Assembly: GCA_041664945.1 (NCBI GenBank)
Contig: JBAYJY010000007.1
Location: forward strand, 1 to 59,516
DNA: 59,516 nt
DNA from: JBAYJY01 sp041664945
GTDB taxonomy: Bacteria > UBP15 > UBA6099
Direction of reading: 5' to 3'
In this document: positions 26,149-33,848 of the stretch, in pieces
Position numbering within the stretch: position 1 is the first letter of the stretch
Layout of the letters: every line of letters begins with the position of its first letter
Program-made: the position numbers and the translations under genes
The notes under the pieces: generated by a model
What the model was told of the DNA's origin: nothing
The model's database searches: none
What the model saw: only the letters and a program-made list of their open reading frames with translations

Positions 26149-26222
26149 ACAAAAGGCGGCGTTTGGCATTGGGCATTATACTTCTTAAATTCCAAGGCCG
26201 CTTTTAGACGGAGCATACGACA

Positions 26223-28304
26223 TTGAGCGAGACACACGAACTGCTTTTGGAGATTGGCTGCGAGGAAATCCCGGCGTCGTTCATACTTCCGGCGCTTGAG
26301 AGGATGGAGAAGGAATTCGTCGAGTTCTGCAAACAGAACCGCATAGCGCACGGCGACGTAAAGACATACGCGACGCCCCGGCGGTTGACGCTCACGGCGC
26401 AGGCGGTTGCTGATTCGCAAACGGACAAGGTAACCGAGATCAAGGGGCCTCCCGCGCAGGCGGCGGTGGACCCGCAGGGGAAGTTCACTCCGGCGGCGTC
26501 CAAGTTCGCGGAGTCGCGCGGCGGCGACATTAAGAATCTCGAAGTCCGCGAGACCGAAAAAGGCAAATACATATTTCTGACGATAAAGGAAAAGGGCGTG
26601 AAGACGGCGAAGGCGCTGCCGGAACTGCCCGCGTGGATAATCGGGAAGATGGGGTTCCCGAAGAACATGCGCTGGGACGTGCGAAAGGTGAACTTCGCGC
26701 GGCCCGTTCGCTGGATCGCGTTGCTGTATGGCGATAAGGCCGTGAAGGTTCAGTTCGAGGGCATCCCGTCCGGCGCGTTCACGTTCGGCAACCGATACTT
26801 CGGTTCCAAGCGGATTCCGTTCAAGTCGGTCGCCGAATATTTCGAAAAGCTCGAAGCGGTAGGCGTGATAGTCGACCACAGGCGCCGAATGGAAATGATA
26901 CGGGACGGCGTCGGGAAACTGGCGGGCGGTAAGCCGCACATGACGCCGGACCTGCTTCGCGACGTCACTTTCCTTGTCGAATATCCCTATCTCGGAGTCG
27001 GAACTTTCCCGGAAGAGTACACGAAACTGCCCCGCGAAGTCATCATTATATGCATCGAAAAGAATCAGCACTATTTCCCTATCGAGGACCTGTCCGGAAA
27101 TAAAATGCTCCCGCGTTTCGTCGTTGTCATGAACGTGCCGCTCACCGACAACAAGACGGTGGTCGGCGGCTACGAAAAAGTTCTCAACTCACGCCTGAAG
27201 GACGCCCTGTTCTTTTACGAACAGGATTTGAAGACGCCGCTCGCGCAACGCGTCGAATCGCTTGGCAGAATAACATTTCAGGAAAAGCTCGGCTCACTGC
27301 TGGACAAGACGAAAAGAGTTGAGAATCTTGTAAGTATCCTTGGCGATAAAATGAATTTAGGCGCGCACGACATAAAAATCGCAAAAGAAGCTGCGTGGCT
27401 GATGAAGGCCGACCTGACGACTCAGATGGTTTTCGAATACACTGAAATTCAGGGAACAGTTGGCAAATATTATGCTTTACAGGATGGCATTAATCCTTAT
27501 GTGGCGCAGGCGATTGAAGAGCATTATATGCCCCGCTTCGCTGAAGATGAGCTTCCGGAAACTATGCCGGGCGCTCTTTTGGCTATTGCGGACAAGCTCG
27601 ATACAATTGTCGGGTATTTTATAGTAGGAATGATACCAACAGGTTCCGCCGACCCATACCAGCTTCGAAGATCAGCGCTGGGAATAATAAGGATATTGGA
27701 AAAGTTTCAATTCGAGGCATTTGATAATGGATTATTTGATGATACGTTGAACAATTATAAAAATATGGAGATTATAGCAAAAGAAGGATTAGACCAACGT
27801 TTAATAGCTTTCTTAAAAGACAGAAAAGAAAACTATTGGAAATCTGAAGGGTATGAATACGATGTCATAAGAGCCGCTTTAGGAAGAAAAGTAAATAGAT
27901 CGTCATTAGCGAAAACAAGGAAGTTGATGGATATACTCGCCGAGTTAAGAGAAACTGAATCTTTCCAAAATTTTCTTGAAGTCTATACGAGAATATCTAA
28001 TATCATTAAAAATGCAGGAGACAAAAACGTAAAAATCAATCCTGAACTATTTGAGAACGACGAAGAAAAGAAATTATTTGAGAAGTCGCAAGAAGTTGAA
28101 AGTTTTATTGAAGGTGAATCGGATGATCGAAAACGAATTGATAAATTGTTTGAATTAACGCTGATCGTAAATTCATTCTTCGAAAAAGTACTTGTGAACG
28201 CTGAAGACCTAAACGTTAAGGATAATCGGATTCAAATTCTTCAAAACACAAAATATTTCTGCGACAAGATCGCGGATTTTAGTTGCATCGTTAAGAAGTC
28301 CTGA
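26223..28304 (+). CDS. glyS: glycyl-tRNA synthetase beta subunit
   Basis: The 693-residue protein is the beta chain of the alpha2beta2 glycyl-tRNA synthetase. It opens with LLLEIGCEEIPASFILPALE and contains TYATPRRLTL, FPKNMRWDVRKVNFARPVRW, the HD-like and anticodon-contact parts, and SLGRITFQEKLGSLLDKTKR with ALLAIADKLDTIVGYF and PTGSADPYQLRRSALGIIRI. The start is a TTG at 26223. The alpha subunit gene (glyQ), normally adjacent, is not in the window. Base composition changes abruptly: the first 1.1 kb is strongly GC-rich, while 27440-28290 is only about 35% GC with AGA, ATA and TTA codons. Reading frame and family motifs stay intact across the change. Confidence 0.95.
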   Translation: MSETHELLLEIGCEEIPASFILPALERMEKEFVEFCKQNRIAHGDVKTYATPRRLTLTAQAVADSQTDKVTEIKGPPAQAAVDPQGKFTPAASKFAESRGGDIKNLEVRETEKGKYIFLTIKEKGVKTAKALPELPAWIIGKMGFPKNMRWDVRKVNFARPVRWIALLYGDKAVKVQFEGIPSGAFTFGNRYFGSKRIPFKSVAEYFEKLEAVGVIVDHRRRMEMIRDGVGKLAGGKPHMTPDLLRDVTFLVEYPYLGVGTFPEEYTKLPREVIIICIEKNQHYFPIEDLSGNKMLPRFVVVMNVPLTDNKTVVGGYEKVLNSRLKDALFFYEQDLKTPLAQRVESLGRITFQEKLGSLLDKTKRVENLVSILGDKMNLGAHDIKIAKEAAWLMKADLTTQMVFEYTEIQGTVGKYYALQDGINPYVAQAIEEHYMPRFAEDELPETMPGALLAIADKLDTIVGYFIVGMIPTGSADPYQLRRSALGIIRILEKFQFEAFDNGLFDDTLNNYKNMEIIAKEGLDQRLIAFLKDRKENYWKSEGYEYDVIRAALGRKVNRSSLAKTRKLMDILAELRETESFQNFLEVYTRISNIIKNAGDKNVKINPELFENDEEKKLFEKSQEVESFIEGESDDRKRIDKLFELTLIVNSFFEKVLVNAEDLNVKDNRIQILQNTKYFCDKIADFSCIVKKS

Positions 28305-28346
28305 AGCTCACATATTAAGCGGAGCTGAAAATAATATATCAAGAAA

Positions 28347-28440
28347 CGTCATTGCGAGGAACGAAGTGACGAAGCAAACCCGAACTCGTTTCCTATTTGT
28401 TTACACGCTTGGGATTGCTTAGCTTTGCTCGCAATGTCGG
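28347..28440. repeat. inverted-repeat element of the CATTGCGAGGAACGAAG family
   Basis: The left arm CATTGCGAG (28350-28358) pairs with CTCGCAATG (28428-28436), and AAGCAAACCC (28372-28381) pairs with GGGATTGCTT (28411-28420) with one mismatch, giving a long stem-loop. Related single arms occur at 41568-41607 and 42252-42298. It lies between glyS and dnaG, a position where it may fold in RNA. Confidence 0.7.
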
Positions 28441-28464
28441 ACTTTCGCAGGTAAAAGGCAACAG

Positions 28465-30213
28465 ATGTCTAACGAGCACGACCTCGAGCAGATACGCGAG
28501 AGGACCAACATTGTCGACCTGATCGGCGCGCACACCCGGCTGAAAAAAACCGGCGCGCGCTATAAAGGTCTCTGCCCGTTCCATACGGACAGCGCGCCTT
28601 CGTTCACGGTGGACCCCGACAAGAAGCTATGGCACTGTTTCGGTTGCGGCGCCGGCGGCGATATCTTTTCGTTCGTGATGCAGGCCGACAACGTGGATTT
28701 CGCAGAGGCCGTTCAGGTCCTCGCGAAACGGTGCGGCGTCATGCTTACCGAAGCCAAGCCGGGCGACGCCTCGCGCAGAAGGCTCAAGGACAGAATCCTC
28801 AAGATCAACGAACTTTCGGCTAATTATTTCGGAACCGTGCTTATGAAATCGAAGTCCGGCGAGAAGTTCATGGAGTACCTCGAACAGCGCCGGATTCCCA
28901 AGGAAGAGATCAGGTCGTTCAAACTCGGCGCGTCGCAGGATTCGTGGGACGCGTTGCTGAAGGCGCTGACGAAAAAGGATTTCACGCCGGGCGAAATCAC
29001 GCAGGCCGGTCTGGCGATAACGAACGAAAGTAAATGCTACGACAGGTTCCGCAACCGGCTGATGTTTCCGTTGTTCAACGTTGTCGGCGACATCGTGGGT
29101 TTCGCGGGCCGCGCGTTCGGCGACGCGATGCCGAAATATCTGAACACGCCCGAGAATCCGCTCTTCGAGAAGGGCAAAATGCTCTATGCGCTCGACCGGG
29201 CCAAGAAGAACATCGGCCCGCACGGGATAATAATGACGGAAGGCTACATGGACGTTATCTCGCTGCACAAGGTCGGCATCCGGAGCGCCGTGGCGTCGAT
29301 GGGCACTGCGCTGACGCCGATGCAGGTTGACCTGATGCGCCGCTATACAGAGAAAGTTGTTCTGTCGTATGACTCGGACATAGCGGGCGACAAGGCGTCC
29401 ATGCGCGGGATAGAAATACTTGTGGATCGCGGAATGGACATTCGCGTGGTGTCGCTGCCGAAAGGCGAGGACCCGGACAGCATAACACGCGAGGGCGGCG
29501 CGGAGGCGTTCATAAAGTATCTGGACAACGCGGCGGATTATTTTGATTTTTTCCTGACGAAATGCATAGAGCGGATCGGCGGCGACACGCCGGCGCGCAA
29601 GCGCGACGTTATTCTCGAGATGGCGCAACTGATAGAGAAAACGCCGAACGCGATATTGAAAGAGCAGCAGGTTAAGAAGCTCGCGGAGCGGCTTGAGATA
29701 TCGGAGCAGCACGTGAATGCGGCGATGTCGCAGGTGAAGGACGCTGAGCGGGGCAGGCGGGCTGTGGACACTGCGGCGATAGAGAAGATACTATCCGGCG
29801 GCGCCAAGGTTGAGATGATGTTGCTGAAAAGGGTTTTGAAGTCGTCGGCTGAAGCGGGCAGGATATTCAAGGCGCTCGATCCGGCAGACTTCGAGGACCA
29901 CGCCAACCGCTCTTTTTTCGCCTATTGCCTCGAATATTTCAAGACCCACGGCGGCTTCGAGCCTGAGGACTTTTTGAAATCCGTGCATCCGCAGGAGATA
30001 ACCAAATTAGCCGGGACCGCGTTATTTATTGACGACAGGAACGAAAAGTCCGATGATATTATTGAGAAATTCATATCGGACGCGCACACAAGACACAGGG
30101 CAGACCTTATCAGACAACTTGAGCAGGCTCAGAAGAGAGGCGACGCAAAGCTCGCGGCGCAACTTGCGGCGCGTGTCGCCGAACTAAAACAAAACATACA
30201 CAATAAAGAATAA
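28465..30213 (+). CDS. dnaG: DNA primase
   Basis: The 582-residue primase makes RNA primers for replication. The N-terminal zinc site is complete: LCPFHTDSAPSFTVDPDKK and WHCFGCGAGGDIFSF give the C-x2-H and C-x2-C ligands. The TOPRIM core has MTEGYMDVISLHKVGI, ASMGTALTPMQVDLMRRY and VVLSYDSDIAGDKASMRGIE, with the acidic residues. The C-terminal helicase-interacting domain (about 430-580) is less conserved. AAAGG precedes the ATG. It is followed 33 bases later by rpoD, as in the classic macromolecular synthesis operon, although rpsU is not present. Confidence 0.97.
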   Translation: MSNEHDLEQIRERTNIVDLIGAHTRLKKTGARYKGLCPFHTDSAPSFTVDPDKKLWHCFGCGAGGDIFSFVMQADNVDFAEAVQVLAKRCGVMLTEAKPGDASRRRLKDRILKINELSANYFGTVLMKSKSGEKFMEYLEQRRIPKEEIRSFKLGASQDSWDALLKALTKKDFTPGEITQAGLAITNESKCYDRFRNRLMFPLFNVVGDIVGFAGRAFGDAMPKYLNTPENPLFEKGKMLYALDRAKKNIGPHGIIMTEGYMDVISLHKVGIRSAVASMGTALTPMQVDLMRRYTEKVVLSYDSDIAGDKASMRGIEILVDRGMDIRVVSLPKGEDPDSITREGGAEAFIKYLDNAADYFDFFLTKCIERIGGDTPARKRDVILEMAQLIEKTPNAILKEQQVKKLAERLEISEQHVNAAMSQVKDAERGRRAVDTAAIEKILSGGAKVEMMLLKRVLKSSAEAGRIFKALDPADFEDHANRSFFAYCLEYFKTHGGFEPEDFLKSVHPQEITKLAGTALFIDDRNEKSDDIIEKFISDAHTRHRADLIRQLEQAQKRGDAKLAAQLAARVAELKQNIHNKE

Positions 30214-30246
30214 ACGCAACAAGTCGTAGAATGCGGAGGGAAAAGA

Positions 30247-31362
30247 TTGGTCTCTACAGCGACAGCCAACGTTCCGGCAATCCACGAACTATTCAAAAAA
30301 GCGAAGAAAGAGGGCGCCGTCCATTATAAGGAAATCGACGACCTTCTTTGCAAAGCTGACCTCGATCCTGACGCAGTCGAAAATATTTTCAGCGACTTTC
30401 TGGAACTCGACATCGAGATTCTGGACTTCGATGGCGTGAATCTGCTCGAAAAGAAAATAGATGAAATGGGCGTCGCCATCCCGGAAAAGACCGAGGAGGA
30501 CTTGGACTTTCTGCTCAAGTTGCCCGGCGAAATCCGCATAGACGACTCAGTGCGCATTTATTTAAAGGAAATAGGGCAGGTGCCCCTGATCTCCGGCGAG
30601 GAGGAAGTCGCGCTCGCCAAGATGATCGAACTCGGCAGCGATGAAGCGAAGCAGCGGCTGTCTGAGGCTAACCTGCGGCTCGTCGTCAGCATCGCAAAAA
30701 AATATGTCGGCCACGGCATGAACTTTCTCGACCTGATTCAGGAGGGAAACCTCGGCCTGATCCGCGCCGTCGAAAAATTCGACTACCGCAAAGGCTACAA
30801 GTTCAGCACATACGCGACGTGGTGGATCAGGCAGGCGATCACGCGCTCGCTCGCCGATCAGGGAGATATCATTCGCAAGCCGGTCCACATGGTCGAGACG
30901 ATTAACAAGCTGATAAAAGTTTCGAGGCACATGATGCAGGAACTCGGCCGCGAGGCGACCGAGGCAGAACTCGCGAAGGAAATGAACATCACGCGGGAAA
31001 AGGTTCGCGAGATCATGAAGATCGCGCAGAAGCCGATCTCGCTTGAAACGCCGATCGGAGAGGACGAAGACAGCCGCCTGCGCGATTTCCTTGAAGATCA
31101 CGGCAGCGAACCGCCGGTGGACGCAGCGTCGAACCGGCTTCTAAAAGAGCATCTTCACACCGTGCTTCACACGCTTCAGGAACGCGAGCGCAAAGTGCTC
31201 GAACTTCGCTTCGGGCTTGCCGACGGACACCCGCGCACTCTCGAGGAAGTCGGCAAACAATTCAACGTCACGCGCGAGCGCATACGGCAGATCGAGGCTA
31301 AGGCGCTTCGCAAATTGCGCCACCCGAGCCGCAGCAAAACGCTGAAAGGCTACCTCGAATAA
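30247..31362 (+). CDS. rpoD: primary sigma factor (sigma-70)
   Basis: The 371-residue protein has a short region 1.1-like N-terminus (about 1-75), region 1.2 (VRIYLKEIGQVPLISGEEEV), region 2 (NLRLVVSIAKKYVGHGMNFL, LIQEGNLGLIRAVEKFDYRK, YKFSTYATWWIRQAITR), region 3 (MVETINKLIKVSRHMMQELG) and region 4.2 (TLEEVGKQFNVTRERIRQIE). It lacks the large non-conserved insert of proteobacterial RpoD, so it is of the compact type. The TTG start at 30247 is supported by GCGGAGGG 6 bases upstream. Promoters in this window with 16-18-base spacers fit this factor. Confidence 0.96.
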   Translation: MVSTATANVPAIHELFKKAKKEGAVHYKEIDDLLCKADLDPDAVENIFSDFLELDIEILDFDGVNLLEKKIDEMGVAIPEKTEEDLDFLLKLPGEIRIDDSVRIYLKEIGQVPLISGEEEVALAKMIELGSDEAKQRLSEANLRLVVSIAKKYVGHGMNFLDLIQEGNLGLIRAVEKFDYRKGYKFSTYATWWIRQAITRSLADQGDIIRKPVHMVETINKLIKVSRHMMQELGREATEAELAKEMNITREKVREIMKIAQKPISLETPIGEDEDSRLRDFLEDHGSEPPVDAASNRLLKEHLHTVLHTLQERERKVLELRFGLADGHPRTLEEVGKQFNVTRERIRQIEAKALRKLRHPSRSKTLKGYLE

Positions 31363-31419
31363 GCTCCTCGAAGCCGCCGCTTTCAAAATTCCATCACTCG
31401 TCTGGCATTAATCCAAGTT

Positions 31420-31449
31420 TTGTTTATACTTTGTCCTAATCTTTATTAT
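31420..31449 (+). promoter_or_regulatory. possible sigma-70 promoter for the leuB-like gene
   Basis: TTGTTT (31420-31425), an 18-base spacer and TATTAT (31444-31449) lie 21 bases before the ATG; a 17-base spacing to TTATTA is the alternative. The -35 is weak. Confidence 0.4.
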
Positions 31450-31470
31450 TAAGAAGGTAGGGGTATTGAA

Positions 31471-32535
31471 ATGTCGAAAACTTACAAGATCGCAGTTCTT
31501 CCCGGAGACGGCACAGGGCCGGAAGTTGTCGCCGAAGGCATCAAGGTTCTAAAGGCTGTTGCGCCGGTAGAAGACATCAAGTTCGAATTCGCCGATTTTG
31601 ATTTCGGAGGCGACCGGTATATCAGGACGGGCGAGGTTCTTCCTGATTCGGCATCTGACGAGCTTCGAAAGTTCGACGCGATTTTTCTCGGCGCGATCGG
31701 GCATCCGGACGTAAAGCCGGGCATTCTCGAAAAAGGAATTCTCCTCCGGCTCCGCTTCGAGCTGGACCAGTATATAAATCTGAGACCGGTGAAATTGTAT
31801 CCCGGCGTGGAAACGCCGCTTAAGGATAAAGGCCCGGAGCAGATCGACTTCGTCGTCGTGCGCGAGAACACCGAGGGCCTGTACGCCGGCGCCGGCGGCT
31901 GCCTTCGAAAAGGCACTCCGCACGAAGTCGCCATTCAGGAATCGATCAATACGCGCATGGGCGTCGAGCGCTGCATCCGCTATGCGTTCGATTACTGCCG
32001 CAAGCGAGACCGCGACAAGAAACTCACGCTCTGCGGAAAGACGAACGTGCTGACGTTCGCGTTCGATCTCTGGGAACGCGCGTTCTACGAAGTCGGCAAG
32101 GAATATCAGGACATCAAAACGGATTATGCGCACGTCGACGCGACGTGCATGTGGATGGTAAAGAATCCCGAATGGTTCGACTGCATAGTGACGGACAACA
32201 TGTTCGGCGACATCATAACGGACTTGGGAGCGATGATTCAGGGCGGCATGGGAATCGCGGCGGGCGGCAATATCAACCCGGAGGGCGTCTCCATGTTCGA
32301 GCCGATCGGCGGCTCTGCGCCTAAATACACGGGCATGAATATCATCAATCCTCTTGCGGCGATATGCGCCGGGCAGATGATGCTCGAAACTCTCGGTCTC
32401 GACGCCGCGGCGCAGCGGATCGAAAAAGCTGTTATCACCGCTACCGGCAAGCATCTCAAGTCTCTCTCAGCCGGCAAGATGGGCATGTCCACTTCCGATG
32501 TCGGCGACTTGGTGGCGAAACTGGCGGTCGAATAG
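31471..32535 (+). CDS. leuB: 3-isopropylmalate dehydrogenase-type enzyme
   Basis: The 354-residue protein belongs to the decarboxylating beta-hydroxyacid dehydrogenases. It has IAVLPGDGTGPEVVAEGIK, LRLRFELDQYINLRPVKLY (substrate arginines), FVVVRENTEGLYAGAGG, CGKTNVLTFAFDLW (catalytic Lys), VDATCMWMVKNPEWFDCIVT (metal-binding Asp) and NMFGDIITDLGAMIQGGMGI, then EPIGGSAPKYTGMNIINPLA for NAD. The sequence fits LeuB best, but tartrate, isocitrate and homoisocitrate enzymes share these motifs. No leuA, leuC or leuD lies nearby, so the role in leucine synthesis is inferred from family only. A GGTAGGGG site precedes the ATG. Confidence 0.8.
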   Translation: MSKTYKIAVLPGDGTGPEVVAEGIKVLKAVAPVEDIKFEFADFDFGGDRYIRTGEVLPDSASDELRKFDAIFLGAIGHPDVKPGILEKGILLRLRFELDQYINLRPVKLYPGVETPLKDKGPEQIDFVVVRENTEGLYAGAGGCLRKGTPHEVAIQESINTRMGVERCIRYAFDYCRKRDRDKKLTLCGKTNVLTFAFDLWERAFYEVGKEYQDIKTDYAHVDATCMWMVKNPEWFDCIVTDNMFGDIITDLGAMIQGGMGIAAGGNINPEGVSMFEPIGGSAPKYTGMNIINPLAAICAGQMMLETLGLDAAAQRIEKAVITATGKHLKSLSAGKMGMSTSDVGDLVAKLAVE

Positions 32536-32567
32536 ATTTTCAGCCCCGAAAGTTTTATTATTTCAGT

Positions 32568-33662
32568 ATGCTGATTGATGGCTTAAAGATTGCCGGTTTT
32601 GCGCATGGCGTCGAGCGATCTTCGCATTCGCGCGCCGGTGAGATTTTGGAGCGCGCCGTCGCCGGCGGTTCCGTGGGCGAAATATGCGAGCGGTTAGCCG
32701 CTGAAGGGTATGGAAAGAGGGAAGTCCTGGACGCGCTCGGCCAAGCGGCGGCGGACGGTCGCATCAGCGTTGAGTGGGAAACGAACTCGCCCGAACTGAA
32801 AACGGTTTTCGGCGGCGGGCCGGAAGCGGAGCGAATCTGCAGGCGGGCGCCGCATTGGTGGAATGCGCTCGCTTACGAACGCGAATGGGATGAGTATCCC
32901 GAATACAACGATTTTCTATACGAACAATCGCCGGTCTATCATAAGAAACAATATCAATGGCAGATATACGAGGAAGCGCTTAGGCCTGTGTTGTCGAGGC
33001 TGAGCGCCGGCTCTCGCGTGTTGGATATCGGCGGCGGCGTGGGGCGGGCGGCGGTTCCGCTGGCGGAGCGAGGAGTTGATGTGACGCTTGTGGATACGTC
33101 GCCGCGCGCGTTGAACTCAGCGTGGGGAAGCCTTGCCCGGCAGAGCGGGCGCGGGTACGACCTTGCGTGGCGAGACGCTTCGAGCCTCGATGGAATCGAG
33201 GACCGCTCCATGGACGCAGCGCTTGCGCTGGAAGTCATATGCTACGTCGGGAAGCCCGAAGCGGCGCTGAAGGAAGCTGTTCGTTGCGTGCGGCCCGGCG
33301 GCTGGGTGGCGTTCTCGGTGGAAAACAAGCTCGGAGCCATGGCGGCCGACCATCATCTGGGCCTGCCCGAAAGGCTCAACTTGCTGATGAGCAAGAAGAC
33401 GCGGATCGACGGGGAACTGTTCGTCAGTTATTACAGCGATGGCGAGCTTCTTGAGATGGCGCGAGGCGCGGGCATGGAGTCGGCGAGGCTGATGAAGAGC
33501 CACTTCACGGCCGACGGCTTGTTCGGCGGGGCGGTGCGTGAAAGCGATTATGCGGACGCGGCGGCTCGCAGGCGGCTGATGAGCCTTGAACGCCTCGCGC
33601 GCGAGTTGCCGTTTATCAAGCAATTCGCCCGGGCCAGCCTCGTTTACGGCTTCGTAAAATAA
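32568..33662 (+). CDS. SAM-dependent methyltransferase with N-terminal extension
   Basis: The frame is open from 32364, inside leuB, but the ATG at 32568 is the sensible start. Of 364 residues, the first about 130 are an extension (AGEILERAVAGGSVGEICE, then a tryptophan-rich HWWNALAYEREWDEYPEYND). The class I Rossmann methyltransferase follows: SRVLDIGGGVGRAAVPLAER (motif I), VDVTLVDTSPRAL, DAALALEVICYVGKPEAALK and VRCVRPGGWVAFSVENK (post motif II). The acceptor is unknown. It lies 32 bases after leuB, so they may share a transcript. No functional gene context is visible. Confidence 0.8.
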   Translation: MLIDGLKIAGFAHGVERSSHSRAGEILERAVAGGSVGEICERLAAEGYGKREVLDALGQAAADGRISVEWETNSPELKTVFGGGPEAERICRRAPHWWNALAYEREWDEYPEYNDFLYEQSPVYHKKQYQWQIYEEALRPVLSRLSAGSRVLDIGGGVGRAAVPLAERGVDVTLVDTSPRALNSAWGSLARQSGRGYDLAWRDASSLDGIEDRSMDAALALEVICYVGKPEAALKEAVRCVRPGGWVAFSVENKLGAMAADHHLGLPERLNLLMSKKTRIDGELFVSYYSDGELLEMARGAGMESARLMKSHFTADGLFGGAVRESDYADAAARRRLMSLERLARELPFIKQFARASLVYGFVK

Positions 33663-33848
33663 ACCTCAAGCGACAGATATTCCGATCACGATTATTCAAT
33701 TCGAATTCGAGAACAGGAAACGAATTGCGCGCAATTGCCATAGCGCGGAGGCGCTTCTGCGACTGAGCGCTGTTATGTTCATAAACGAGGCCGCTTACGT
33801 GTTGGGCGAAGCATGCTGCGCCACTGCGGCAAAACGCGTCCGCGGAGA

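Noticed and set aside
33663..33848. Palindromes AATTGCGCGCAATT (33724-33737) and TCGAATTCGA as an operator
   Set aside because: They lie between converging genes with no promoter nearby, so an operator role has no support; the region also lacks a clear terminator.
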